Positions 1 to 7,534 of a stretch of 16,988 nt of DNA are shown in pieces. Source of the stretch: Victivallaceae bacterium. Lineage in GTDB: Bacteria; Verrucomicrobiota; Lentisphaeria; Victivallales; Victivallaceae. The notes below the pieces were generated by a model that saw only the letters and a list, made by a program, of their open reading frames with translations, searched no databases and had not been told where the DNA came from. A program made the translations under genes and the position numbers. Each line of letters starts with the position of its first letter. Positions within the stretch are counted from its first letter, which is position 1. The DNA lies in contig JAQVVK010000024.1 in assembly GCA_028698975.1 (NCBI GenBank), positions 1 through 16,988 of the forward strand, given 5' to 3'.

Positions 1-137
1 GGCCCGGTATCGGTATTGAACTCAACGAGGCGGAGTTGCTTAAACACCCCTATGAAGCGCGCGATCTGCGCCATTACCGGGGTGACCTTACCGATATAAG
101 GCCATCCAACGCAGTTTGTTATTATACGCTGGAATAG
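1..137 (+). CDS. Enolase-superfamily dehydratase (mandelate racemase/galactonate dehydratase type), C-terminal end only
   Basis: The gene enters from the left edge; the open frame runs from base 3 to a TAG at 135-137 and gives the last 44 residues. It contains PGIGIELNEAEL, then HPYEARDLRHYRGD and a tail with LTDIRPS. This pattern, a glycine-rich turn followed by an L-R-H-Y segment close to the end, is typical of the C-terminus of the mandelate racemase/muconate lactonizing subgroup of the enolase superfamily. Members dehydrate sugar acids such as galactonate or use related acid substrates in the cytoplasm. The Mg-binding and catalytic residues lie outside the window, so the substrate cannot be named. 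An intrinsic terminator follows about 50 bp downstream, so this gene ends its transcription unit and is not co-transcribed with glgB. Confidence 0.72.
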   Translation, partial: PGIGIELNEAELLKHPYEARDLRHYRGDLTDIRPSNAVCYYTLE

Positions 138-187
138 CTGTTGACCTTGACCGCCGTCGGCGGGCAGACGATACTCTGATTTTTTGA

Positions 188-228
188 CGCGGCGTCATCC
201 CCCAAAGGGTGAAGCCGCGCTTTTTTTT
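188..228 (+). terminator. Rho-independent terminator after the dehydratase gene
   Basis: A GC-rich stem (GCGGC at about 190-194 pairing with GCCGC at 214-218, continued inward by TCATCC against GGGTGA) has a short loop and is followed at once by eight T residues at 221-228. This is the standard form of an intrinsic terminator for a + strand transcript. It separates the truncated upstream gene from the glgB promoter. Confidence 0.8.
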
Positions 229-236
229 GACGCTGC

Positions 237-264
237 TTGAATTTTACTTTAATTGATGTATAGT
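237..264 (+). promoter_or_regulatory. Sigma70-like promoter for glgB
   Basis: TTGAAT at 237-242 and TATAGT at 259-264 are separated by 16 bp in an AT-rich stretch just after the terminator. A start near 271 would give a leader of about 30 nt before the GTG at 300. Assignment is by consensus match only. Confidence 0.55.
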
Positions 265-299
265 AGTCGATATATGCGAAATTGCAGGTGGAGAAAAAC

Positions 300-2312
300 G
301 TGAATTCAAAAATTGAGCGTATCGCCAACGACCCGGAGCCGCTTGCGGCCGACCCCTATCTGGCGGTCTACGCCGATGAATTGACCCGGCGGCACCGCCT
401 GGTCGAAGATATGGCCGCCCGGCTTACCGGCGGCCGAATGACGCTGGCCGATTTCGCCTCCGGCCACGAGTATTTTGGTTTGCACCGCACTTGCGACGGC
501 TGGGTCTTTCGTGAATGGGCTCCCAATGCGACCGCGGTGACTTTGGTCGGCGACTTCTCGATGTGGTTACTTCGGGTCGAATACCGTCTGCGTCCGCTTG
601 AAAACGGCGTGTGGGAGGCGGTCTTGCCGCCCGACGCCATGCGGCACGGCCAGAATTATCAGCTTGAAATGGAGTATCCCGGCGGTCACGGCCGCCGGAT
701 CCCGGCCTGGTCGCGCTGCGTGCGGCAGGATGAAAAGACCAAACTCTTTACCGCCGTCGTCTGGGCTCCGGAGCAGCCGTATTTGTTTGTTAATCCGTCG
801 CCGCCCCGCCCGGCCGCATCGCTGATTTACGAGTCGCATGTCGGCATGGCGCAGGAAGAACCCAAGGTCGGATCGTTTGACGAATACCGCGAAAGGATCT
901 TGCCGCGTATCGCCGCGTCGGGCTACAACACCGTGCAGCTTATGGCGATCATGGAGCACCCGTACTACGGCAGCTTCGGTTATCATGTCGCCAATTTCTT
1001 TGCGGTTTCCAGCCGTTTCGGTTCGCCGGACGACTTCAAACGTCTGGTCGACGCGGCCCACGGGCTCGGGTTGCGGGTCATCATCGATCTGGTGCACTCC
1101 CACGCGGTGCGCAACGAGGCGGAGGGGCTGGCCAGATTCGACGGCACCCGCACCGCCTATTTTCACGCCGGAGCGCGCGGAGAACATACCGGCTGGGACT
1201 CTTTGTGTTTCAACTATGCCAAGGTCGAGGTACTCCACTTTCTGCTCTCAAACTGCCGCTTCTGGCTTGATGAATATCAGGTTGACGGGTTCCGGTTCGA
1301 CGGGGTCACCAGCATGATCTACTTCAATCACGGGCTTAACACCGCGTTTACCGATTACCGGCAGTATTTCGACGGCAACGTGGATGTCGAGTCGCTTACC
1401 TATCTTGCGCTGGCCAATCAGGTTATCCATGAAGTGCGCCCCGACGCGCTCACCGTGGCCGAGGACGTGAGCGGCATGCCGGGGCTGGCTTCCCCGGTGT
1501 CGGGCAACGGCATCGGGTTCGACTGCCGTATGGCGATGGGGGTGACCGACATGTGGTTTAAATTGTTCGATCTGCCCGACGAATCGTGGAACATGTTTTA
1601 TCTCTACTGCGAACTCACCAACCGCCGGCGTGACGAGCGATCCATCGGTTATGTCGAGTGCCACGATCAGGCGATCGTCGGCGGCCAGACCGCCATATTC
1701 CGGCTGGCGGGCGACGAAATATACCGTGCGATGCACCGCAGTTCGGGCAGCCCGGTCATCGACCGCGCCGTCGCGTTGCACAAAATGATCCGGCTTGCCA
1801 CCGCCGCCTGCGGCGGCGACGGTTATTTGAATTTCATGGGCAACGAATTCGGCCACCCCGAGTGGATCGACTTCCCCCGTGAGGGCAACGGGTGGTCGTG
1901 CGGACACGCCCGCCGCCAGTGGTCGCTGGCCGATGACGCCAATCTCCGCTTTGCGTTTCTCGGTTATTTCGACCGCGAGATGTTGCGGCGCGTGGTTTCC
2001 GGGCCGGGTTTCTATCGGGCGCGGGTGCAGACGATCCGTATTGACGACCGGCGCAAACTGATCGCATTTGAGCGCGACGGATTTTATTTCTTCTTTAACT
2101 TTCACCCCTCCGCGTCAGTCACCGACTGCGAATTTGAGGTGTCGGGAGGCGCATTCGAAACGGTTATCGACTCCGACTCGCCGGAATTCGGCGGCTTCGG
2201 GCTGCGTACTCCGGGGCAGGTCTATTTTGCGCTCGATCGGCCGGACGGCCGTTTTGTCAGTCTTTATCTGCCTTGCCGGACGGCTTTGGTGCTTAAAAAA
2301 AAGGAAATATGA
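300..2312 (+). CDS. glgB: 1,4-alpha-glucan branching enzyme, GH13, eukaryote-like type
   Basis: The enzyme cuts alpha-1,4-glucan and re-attaches the chain by alpha-1,6 linkage, making branches in glycogen in the cytoplasm. A CBM48-type N-terminal beta domain (YFGLHRT, WVFREWAPNA, VGDF; roughly residues 50-90) precedes the GH13 barrel. Barrel motifs are DLVHSH (D263, H268), GFRFDGVTSM with nucleophile D334, AEDVSGMP with acid/base E388, and ECHDQ with H455 and D456. Motifs such as LNFMGNEFGHPEWIDFPR and NRR are nearly those of eukaryotic branching enzymes rather than E. coli GlgB. The GTG at 300 is preferred because GGTGGAG at 287-293 sits 6 nt upstream; an in-frame TTG at 282 has no ribosome site. 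The product is 670 residues. The downstream exonuclease overlaps it by ATGA. No other glycogen gene lies in the window. Confidence 0.93.
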   Translation: MNSKIERIANDPEPLAADPYLAVYADELTRRHRLVEDMAARLTGGRMTLADFASGHEYFGLHRTCDGWVFREWAPNATAVTLVGDFSMWLLRVEYRLRPLENGVWEAVLPPDAMRHGQNYQLEMEYPGGHGRRIPAWSRCVRQDEKTKLFTAVVWAPEQPYLFVNPSPPRPAASLIYESHVGMAQEEPKVGSFDEYRERILPRIAASGYNTVQLMAIMEHPYYGSFGYHVANFFAVSSRFGSPDDFKRLVDAAHGLGLRVIIDLVHSHAVRNEAEGLARFDGTRTAYFHAGARGEHTGWDSLCFNYAKVEVLHFLLSNCRFWLDEYQVDGFRFDGVTSMIYFNHGLNTAFTDYRQYFDGNVDVESLTYLALANQVIHEVRPDALTVAEDVSGMPGLASPVSGNGIGFDCRMAMGVTDMWFKLFDLPDESWNMFYLYCELTNRRRDERSIGYVECHDQAIVGGQTAIFRLAGDEIYRAMHRSSGSPVIDRAVALHKMIRLATAACGGDGYLNFMGNEFGHPEWIDFPREGNGWSCGHARRQWSLADDANLRFAFLGYFDREMLRRVVSGPGFYRARVQTIRIDDRRKLIAFERDGFYFFFNFHPSASVTDCEFEVSGGAFETVIDSDSPEFGGFGLRTPGQVYFALDRPDGRFVSLYLPCRTALVLKKKEI

Positions 2313-3244
2313 TGCAAACGGTTCTTATCGACGCTTTTTCCCAGATATTCCGCGCGTTTTTTGCCATCCGCATATTGACCAATTCGCGCGGCGAACCCAC
2401 CAACGCGCTGCATGTTTTTACCCGGCTGCTTATGGAAATCGACCGCGCCTGCCCCGCCGAACGCGGCGCGTTGCTGTTTGACTGCGGTAAAGTGCCGTTT
2501 CGCCTCGAACTCAACCCGGATTACAAGGCCAACCGCCCGCCCATGCCTGACGAACTGCGATCTCAGATACCGGTGATCCGCGATATGGCCGCCGCCTTTG
2601 GCTGGCCGCTGCTGGAAGAACCCGATTACGAGGCCGACGATCTCGCCGCCGTCTTTGCGGTTCATTCTCCGGGCGAAGTGGTGATCGTCTCCTCCGACAA
2701 AGATCTCGGCCAGCTGGTCGATGACCGTGTCAGTATGCTCTCGCCCAACGTCAAAGGCGGTTTCGAGCGTCGCGGCCCGGCCGAAGTCACCGCTAAATTC
2801 GGGGTGCCGCCCCGGCTTATTCCGGATTATCTCGCGCTGGTGGGCGACTCCTCCGACAACATTGGCGGGGTGCCGGGGGTCGGCCCCAAAACGGCGGCGG
2901 CCATTCTCAACGCGGCCGGCCCGGTCGAGAGCTGGCTTGGCCGCATTGCCTCGCTTGACCCCAAGTTCGCCAAGAAGCTGGCCGGGTGTGAATCTCTGCT
3001 GCTCCGCAATCTGGCTCTGGTGCGTCTGAAAGCGGCTTTGCCGCCCCGCTTTGCCGATGTGGAAGCGTGTTTGAAACGCCGCCAGCCCGATTGGGATCGC
3101 GTCGCGGCGATCTGCGAACGCATGGAGTTGCGGAGCATCATGCGCGATCTGCCGCAAAGCCCGGATTGGCCGGCAGAGCCGGTGGCTCCGTCGTCGCCGG
3201 GCGCACCCGCCGCTCCGGAAATGGAGCAGGGGGAATTATTTTGA
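2309..3244 (+). CDS. Stand-alone 5'-3' exonuclease (PolA N-terminal/FEN-like)
   Basis: This 311-residue protein matches the 5' nuclease domain of DNA polymerase I, which removes RNA primers and flaps, but it carries no polymerase region. Visible metal-ligand and structural motifs are IDAFSQIFR (D8, R15), LLFDCG (D58), DYKANRPPMPDEL, YEADDL (D110, D111), SSDKDL (D130, D132) and GDSSDNIGGVPGVGPKTA (D180, D183), the last being the helix-hairpin-helix DNA-binding element. All key acidic residues are present, so it should be active, unlike the reduced-site Xni/ExoIX proteins. The ATG overlaps the glgB stop by 4 nt and is preceded by AAGGAAAT; a second in-frame ATG follows immediately. Translation is probably coupled to glgB. 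The C-terminus is a Pro/Ala-rich tail. It could work beside a separate Pol I elsewhere. Confidence 0.9.
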   Translation: MMQTVLIDAFSQIFRAFFAIRILTNSRGEPTNALHVFTRLLMEIDRACPAERGALLFDCGKVPFRLELNPDYKANRPPMPDELRSQIPVIRDMAAAFGWPLLEEPDYEADDLAAVFAVHSPGEVVIVSSDKDLGQLVDDRVSMLSPNVKGGFERRGPAEVTAKFGVPPRLIPDYLALVGDSSDNIGGVPGVGPKTAAAILNAAGPVESWLGRIASLDPKFAKKLAGCESLLLRNLALVRLKAALPPRFADVEACLKRRQPDWDRVAAICERMELRSIMRDLPQSPDWPAEPVAPSSPGAPAAPEMEQGELF

Positions 3245-3272
3245 AACACAAAAAGAATAGTCGGGTATAAAA

Positions 3273-4022
3273 ATGAGTGATTTTCTGCTTACGCTGGTGA
3301 TCCCTTGCTACAATGAGGAAAAGCGTCTTCCGGTGGACGAGCTGGGCGAATATGCCGACGCCAATAAAAATATCCGTCTGCTTTTGGTCGATGACGGCAG
3401 CTCGGACGGCACGCTGGGGTTGTTGGAACGCTTTGTCGAGGCGCACCCGGAAAACTCGAAGTTCCTGCATTTGGCGCACAACCGGGGCAAGGCCGAGGCG
3501 GTGCGCGAGGGTTTTCTTACCATTGCCGCCGACGCCAAGAGCAGCGACCTGATCGGCTTCTGGGACGCCGATCTTGCGACTCCGCTTGATGAGATCAAAT
3601 GTTTTCTCGACGTCTTTGCCGGGAGACCCGATTTTAAGACGGTCGTAGGTTCGCGCTGGGCCCGCATGGGGGCGCATATCGAGCGTCGCGCTTCGCGTCA
3701 CATTATCGGGCGGGTCATCTCGTTTATCATCAATGAATATCTCGGTTTCGCGGTTTATGATTCACAGTGCGGGGCCAAGATGTTTCGCACCTCGGAAGTG
3801 GAGTACCTTTTCCGCGAACCGTTTGTTTCGCGCTGGCTTTTTGACGTCGAAATACTAAAAAGGATGGCGGTCGCGCACGGCAAGGAGTGGACTACTCTGC
3901 ACGTCTGCGAAATGCCGCTGGCCGTCTGGAACGACGTGCCCGGCTCAAAACTCAAGTTTTATCACGCCTGCCTTATTTTGCGCGAACTGGTTCGCATCGC
4001 GTTCCACTATCACGGCAAATAA
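3273..4022 (+). CDS. GT2 glycosyltransferase, dolichyl/polyprenyl-phosphate sugar synthase-like
   Basis: The 249-residue protein has a single GT-A domain. Motifs in order are VIPCYNEEKRLP at the N-terminus, LLVDDGSSDGT (D40, D41), HNRGKAEAVREGF, and FWDADLATPLDEI with a D98-A-D100 metal motif, then VVGSRW and a late SRWLFDVEIL segment that fits the acceptor region. This order is typical of the Alg5/DPM1 group, which moves a sugar from a nucleotide donor onto a polyprenyl phosphate at the inner face of the membrane. There is no C-terminal membrane domain, so it would be peripheral. No clear Shine-Dalgarno sequence precedes the ATG, but an internal start would remove the donor-binding motif. 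It lies 28 bp after the exonuclease gene and is probably in the same transcript. The sugar and the final glycan are unknown. Confidence 0.85.
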   Translation: MSDFLLTLVIPCYNEEKRLPVDELGEYADANKNIRLLLVDDGSSDGTLGLLERFVEAHPENSKFLHLAHNRGKAEAVREGFLTIAADAKSSDLIGFWDADLATPLDEIKCFLDVFAGRPDFKTVVGSRWARMGAHIERRASRHIIGRVISFIINEYLGFAVYDSQCGAKMFRTSEVEYLFREPFVSRWLFDVEILKRMAVAHGKEWTTLHVCEMPLAVWNDVPGSKLKFYHACLILRELVRIAFHYHGK

Positions 4023-4225
4023 AAGCCGTGTGGGATGGAGGAAAGGAAGAGCCCTTTTAAGGAAAGGTCTTTCCCCTCTCCTCCAAACCTCCTCTCCCTC
4101 TCCCTTTCCCAATCCTTTTTGTGACCACTTATCTTTTTGCTGCGCAAAAAGACAAGTACGCCTAACCGTTTTTGTAAAAGAGATGGGGCTCGGAGCTTCA
4201 AGAAATTCTGGATAATATCAACATA
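4023..4225. other. Convergent intergenic region with purine and pyrimidine tracts and hairpins
   Basis: This lies between the 3' ends of the glycosyltransferase (+) and the acyltransferase (-). A purine-rich block (about 4033-4067) is followed by a long C/T-only-like block (about 4068-4120) that can pair with it imperfectly. GGAAAG at 4061-4066 and CTTTCC at 4069-4074 form a small dyad where the two meet, and a stronger hairpin follows at 4128-4156. Base use is unlike the flanking genes, and the short ORFs here are low in complexity. It could be a bidirectional transcription end or a copy of a dispersed non-coding repeat. Confidence 0.5.
4128..4156. repeat. Inverted repeat/hairpin in the convergent gap
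   Basis: CTTATCTTTTTG at 4128-4139 pairs with CAAAAAGACAAG at 4145-4156 in 11 of 12 positions across a 5-nt loop (CTGCG). The stem is nearly symmetrical, so it can form on either transcript. It lacks a GC-rich base with a following T-run, so it is not a textbook intrinsic terminator, though both converging genes could end near it. Confidence 0.6.
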
Positions 4226-5230
4226 TTACGCTTGCTGGGGGCGGTTCAGCCGGTAGAATTTCTCACCGGGCTCTACCGCATAATACGGGTAACGCGCCCG
4301 GACTTCCGGCGGGCAATCGCGCGGAATGTACTGAAAACGCTTGTAAAACCAAAGATACTGCTCCGGATATTCGCGAATACTTTTTTCGGTGAGATCAAGC
4401 AGCTCCTGCAACACTTCGTGATGGGTCTTGTATTCGGCGAACGGCTTTGATAGTTTGGCCGCGTGAGCGTAAATCCGGCCGTCGGCGTGGCGTATGCCCA
4501 GCCCGAAGATTATCTCCGACGGTATGGCGTGCGCATCGCAGAACTCTTTCAACACGGCCGGTGACGCGCTTCCGGCCACCGGTATGCCGAAGAAGTTGAC
4601 AAACTCGCCGCCGTCGCGCAGTCTGGTGTTTTGATCGTTGAGTATGCCGATGCTCACCCCGTCGCGCAGCAGCTTGGTAGCCGCCCGCATTGCGCCGTGC
4701 GAGAAAATGATCTGCATCCCTTTGGTGCGCTTGCGGCTCTTGTCGTTGATAAGCAAATTTATATATGGATTGCGCGCCGGTTTGGCGATGGCGGCCAGCT
4801 GCACCCCGGCGTAAAACGGAGCCATGACGCCGGTGGCCTCCCAACTGCCGAGATGCGGGGTCACGAAAAGAATCCGTTCGCCGCGCGCCACATGGCCGCG
4901 CAGCATGACGGTGATATCTTCCGGCAGACAGTAGTTGCGGCGGATCCGGTCGGGCCGGTCGGCCAGCCAGATGAATTCAGCCAGATTAAGCGCGAGATTG
5001 CGAAGCGACCCCGCCGCGACTTCGCGGTTGCGCGCGTCGTCAAATTCCGGAAACGCCGCCGCGATATTGGCGCGCACCAGCTTGCGGATCGTCGGAGTCG
5101 CATACATGCAGCTCCCCAGCACCGCGGCAACCGCTTTTACCGCCGCGAACGGCAGGCGGCGCAGCAAAAATAGCGGCCCGAGCAGCAGCAGATATTCACA
5201 CAGATAACGCAATTTCAGAAATAAATGCAT
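4226..5230 (-). CDS. LpxL/LpxM-like lysophospholipid acyltransferase
   Basis: This 334-residue protein belongs to the bacterial lipid A acyltransferase (LPLAT) family, which adds a secondary acyl chain to a lipid A-type precursor at the cytoplasmic face of the inner membrane. A hydrophobic N-terminal anchor (about residues 8-45) is followed by the catalytic H-x4-E motif in TPHLGSWEATG (H126, E131) and by NDQNTRLRDGGEFVNFFG, a family block. A C-terminal YLWFYKRFQ matches the usual WxxKRF-type segment. The ATG whose complement is at 5228-5230 is chosen because CAGGAAA lies 8 nt upstream; a longer open frame into the MFS gene is an overlap artefact. It is the third gene of the panB-MFS-acyltransferase run. 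The acyl acceptor could be lipid A or another membrane lipid. Confidence 0.87.
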   Translation of the reverse strand: MHLFLKLRYLCEYLLLLGPLFLLRRLPFAAVKAVAAVLGSCMYATPTIRKLVRANIAAAFPEFDDARNREVAAGSLRNLALNLAEFIWLADRPDRIRRNYCLPEDITVMLRGHVARGERILFVTPHLGSWEATGVMAPFYAGVQLAAIAKPARNPYINLLINDKSRKRTKGMQIIFSHGAMRAATKLLRDGVSIGILNDQNTRLRDGGEFVNFFGIPVAGSASPAVLKEFCDAHAIPSEIIFGLGIRHADGRIYAHAAKLSKPFAEYKTHHEVLQELLDLTEKSIREYPEQYLWFYKRFQYIPRDCPPEVRARYPYYAVEPGEKFYRLNRPQQA

Positions 5231-5271
5231 CGTAATTTCCTGTTGATAGCCGTGATTTAACCGACAGGTAT

Positions 5272-5300
5272 AAAATATCACTTCAATATAAATTTTTCCA
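5272..5300 (-). promoter_or_regulatory. Possible internal promoter for the acyltransferase
   Basis: On the minus strand TGGAAA (complement of 5295-5300) and TATTTT (complement of 5272-5277) are 17 bp apart in the 83-bp AT-rich gap between the MFS and acyltransferase genes. The match is weak, but this gap is the only long break in the cluster. Confidence 0.28.
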
Positions 5301-5313
5301 GCGGGGCCGGCGG

Positions 5314-6633
5314 CTATTTGAACAGAACCGTGTCCCAGCTGCGTTTTATTTTGCGTTTTTCGATCGGCAGCGGCTCCAGCCGCTTTATCAGCCACGCCCC
5401 CGGAGCCAGCAGCAGCATGGCGGCAAAAAAGTAACAGCGGTAACGGGTCATAAGCTCGGTTTCCGGCACTCCGTCGGTTAGCCATTTCAGCAGCAGCCCG
5501 GCCAGTATGATACCGGTTAACCCGGCACCCACCCCGGCGACCACCGCGACGAAGATCGACATCGCCACCCGCCGCTCCGGCTGCACGTTCTGAAGAAAAT
5601 AGTGAGTGGTGGCATTGGCCCCGGCCACCGCTGCTCCTCCGGCCAGCCAAAATGGCGCGGCGGCGGCAAACGGAGCAAGCGGCGTCGGCATAATCAGCCA
5701 GACGATGCCGATGCCGGCCACGATCGCCCAATACGAGCCGAGGATCACCCGGCGCGGGCCGATCAATTCGGAGATTTTGCCGCATACCACCGAAATAACC
5801 GCCGATGATGCAAACTGCACCAGCGCAAAGCCGAGAGCCGCGGTGTCGGAGACGGCCAATCCGCGTTTCAGTGCCATCATCGAGGGCGGTATCATCATGA
5901 TTATGGCCAGATTAAATGCGAACCCGGCCGCCATTTGCCTGCGCATCGAGCTTGAAGCCAAGGCGGTTTTAAGCTCTTTGGCGAGCGGTTTTGACGCCGA
6001 CTGGCGGATGGCTCCGGTTTCACAGATGCGGCGGATGAATATGGTGGAGGTAAAGCCCAATGCCGATCCGGTTATGATTACCGCCGCCAGTATTGCCACC
6101 CCGGAAGCGGCTGCCAATACGTTCTTTATGATGATAAGCGCGATAAAGCAGGCCGCATAGAATATGCCGTTGTTGATCGCCAGCATCCTGGCGCGGGAGT
6201 CTTCGTCGGTGATCTCGCCCAGCAGCGGCTGCGACATGATGACCCCGGCGGCCCGAAACCCGTAAAAGAAGAACGCCCCGGTCACCACCAGTCCGGCGGC
6301 TGTCGCCGGGAACCCGGCGGCATAGACCAACGCCGCCGAAGCCACCATCAGCGCGGCGATGTTGCGCAGCATCCAAAACACCGCCTGCGAGGCGACCGCC
6401 CCATGCCGTGCGGTGAAGTATTTGCCGAGCGGCAAAAGGAGAAAGCCAAAGTACATCATAGCCCCCAGCGTCGCAACCACATAATCGGGGCATGCCAACT
6501 GTACCGCAAACAAGATGAGCACGGTTTCGCCGAGGCACATGTACGACAGCCCGTTGACTGCGCTGAATGCGTAATAGTTGAGTTGACTGCGGCTCTTTTG
6601 AGATGTCGTTAAGTATGGAGCGTCAACGATCAT
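5314..6633 (-). CDS. Major facilitator superfamily (MFS) transporter, substrate unknown
   Basis: The 439-residue protein is strongly hydrophobic throughout, with about 11-12 membrane segments in two halves joined near residue 210 by a short charged stretch (SASKPLAKELKTAL). Short loops carry basic residues. No substrate-specific motif was recognised. The ATG overlaps the panB stop codon as ATGA, so the two are probably translationally coupled. The next gene in the same direction is an LpxL-like acyltransferase. Pairing of an MFS protein with a lipid acyltransferase recalls LplT/Aas lysophospholipid transport, but the acyltransferase here is of the lipid A type and no alignment was possible, so this stays a guess. 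Export of a metabolite is an equal alternative. Confidence 0.78.
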   Translation of the reverse strand: MIVDAPYLTTSQKSRSQLNYYAFSAVNGLSYMCLGETVLILFAVQLACPDYVVATLGAMMYFGFLLLPLGKYFTARHGAVASQAVFWMLRNIAALMVASAALVYAAGFPATAAGLVVTGAFFFYGFRAAGVIMSQPLLGEITDEDSRARMLAINNGIFYAACFIALIIIKNVLAAASGVAILAAVIITGSALGFTSTIFIRRICETGAIRQSASKPLAKELKTALASSSMRRQMAAGFAFNLAIIMMIPPSMMALKRGLAVSDTAALGFALVQFASSAVISVVCGKISELIGPRRVILGSYWAIVAGIGIVWLIMPTPLAPFAAAAPFWLAGGAAVAGANATTHYFLQNVQPERRVAMSIFVAVVAGVGAGLTGIILAGLLLKWLTDGVPETELMTRYRCYFFAAMLLLAPGAWLIKRLEPLPIEKRKIKRSWDTVLFK

Positions 6634-7436
6634 TTGAAACAGTTTTCCGGGCCTGGAAATTTACCGCCGCGCACGTCTCCGGCATATTCTGAGAGAGCCT
6701 GACGTATGATTTTGCCTACTTCGGCATAGCGGCGCGAGTGTTTTGGGGTGAACGCTTCAAAAAGTCCGAGTACATCGTTGAGCACCTGCACCTGACCGTC
6801 GCAGTCGGGGCCGGAGCCGATGCCGATGGCCGGTATTGCGAGAGCTGCGGAGATCTCCTTGCCGACATGGGAGGGCATGCACTCAAGCACCACCGAAAAC
6901 GCACCGGCCGCCTCGACCGACCGGGCGTCGTCAAGCAGCCGGCGCACCGCGTCGTCGGTTTTGCCGGTCAGATGGTAGCCGCCGGACGTCATGACTTTTT
7001 GCGGCAGCAAGCCGATATGGGCCATTACCGGAATTCCTGCCCCCACCAGTTTGGCGATAAGCGGATTTAGTTCGGCGCCGCCCTCAAGTTTCACGGCGTC
7101 GGCGCCGCCCTCCTTGACGGCGCGGCCGGCGTTGCGCAGGGCTTCTTCGTCGCTCACCTGGTAGCTCATAAACGGCATGTCGAAAATAATAAAGGCGTCA
7201 TGCGCACCGCGCCGCACCGCCATGGTATGATATATGGCCTCGTCCATGCCGAGCGGCAGGGTGTTTTCATAGCCGAGGGCGGTCATCGCCATGGAGTCGC
7301 CCACCAGCAGTATGTCGATACCGGCCGCGAGAGCCGCCGCCGCTCCGGTGGCATCGTATGCGGTAATCATGACGATCTTTTCGCCGGCGGCTTTGCGTTT
7401 GCGGAAAGTTGCCACGGTAGGTTTTTTCTGGTCCAT
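6630..7436 (-). CDS. panB: 3-methyl-2-oxobutanoate hydroxymethyltransferase (ketopantoate hydroxymethyltransferase)
   Basis: This enzyme transfers a hydroxymethyl group from 5,10-methylene-tetrahydrofolate to 2-oxoisovalerate to give ketopantoate, the first committed step of pantothenate and coenzyme A synthesis, in the cytoplasm. The 268 residues match the usual family length. Visible sites are MITAYDAT, LLVGDS (metal ligand D47), IFDMPFMSY (D86), VKLEGG (K116, E118), MAHIGLLPQ, VLECMP (catalytic-type E185) and IGIGSGPDCDGQVQVLND. All fall at the expected spacing against E. coli PanB. GGAAGAGG lies just upstream of the ATG. It heads a minus-strand cluster and overlaps the MFS start by 4 nt. 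Neither panC nor panD is next to it. Confidence 0.97.
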   Translation of the reverse strand: MDQKKPTVATFRKRKAAGEKIVMITAYDATGAAAALAAGIDILLVGDSMAMTALGYENTLPLGMDEAIYHTMAVRRGAHDAFIIFDMPFMSYQVSDEEALRNAGRAVKEGGADAVKLEGGAELNPLIAKLVGAGIPVMAHIGLLPQKVMTSGGYHLTGKTDDAVRRLLDDARSVEAAGAFSVVLECMPSHVGKEISAALAIPAIGIGSGPDCDGQVQVLNDVLGLFEAFTPKHSRRYAEVGKIIRQALSEYAGDVRGGKFPGPENCFK

Positions 7437-7458
7437 ATTGCCCTCTTCCTGAAATCAA

Positions 7459-7488
7459 TTGACGGAGCGGATTGTATCTGTATATAAT
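7459..7488 (+). promoter_or_regulatory. Upstream promoter candidate for the symporter gene (plus strand)
   Basis: TTGACG at 7459-7464 and a perfect TATAAT at 7483-7488 are separated by 18 bp. This is the best single consensus match in the window. It would give a leader of about 135 nt to the symporter ATG. Confidence 0.4.
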
Positions 7489-7513
7489 ATGCCACGCCGG
7501 GGCGTTTTTTCAA
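7484..7513 (-). promoter_or_regulatory. Promoter candidate for panB (minus strand)
   Basis: Reading the minus strand, TTGAAA (complement of 7508-7513) and TATTAT (complement of 7484-7489) are 18 bp apart. A start near 7477 would leave a leader of about 40 nt before panB. Its -10 overlaps the -10 of a plus-strand candidate. Confidence 0.45.
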
Positions 7514-7534
7514 CCTGTATTTCAGTTTGCCGCC

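Noticed and set aside
282..299. TTG at 282 as the glgB start
   Set aside because: It has no ribosome site, and GGTGGAG lies between it and the GTG at 300, at proper spacing for the latter.
122..328. 68-codon minus-strand frame over the glgB promoter
   Set aside because: It covers a terminator, a promoter and the glgB start, and resembles no known protein.
1248..2105. 285-codon minus-strand frame inside glgB
   Set aside because: glgB has all catalytic motifs in its own frame; the antisense product has no recognisable domain.
4213..4228. TAATAT-CAAC-ATATTA hairpin at the acyltransferase stop codon
   Set aside because: The stem is only A-T pairs and has no following T-run, so it is too weak to call a terminator.
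5231..5785. Upstream extension of the acyltransferase frame into the MFS gene
   Set aside because: The extension is Arg/Gly-rich with no family similarity, while the ATG at 5230 has a good ribosome site and starts at the expected membrane anchor.
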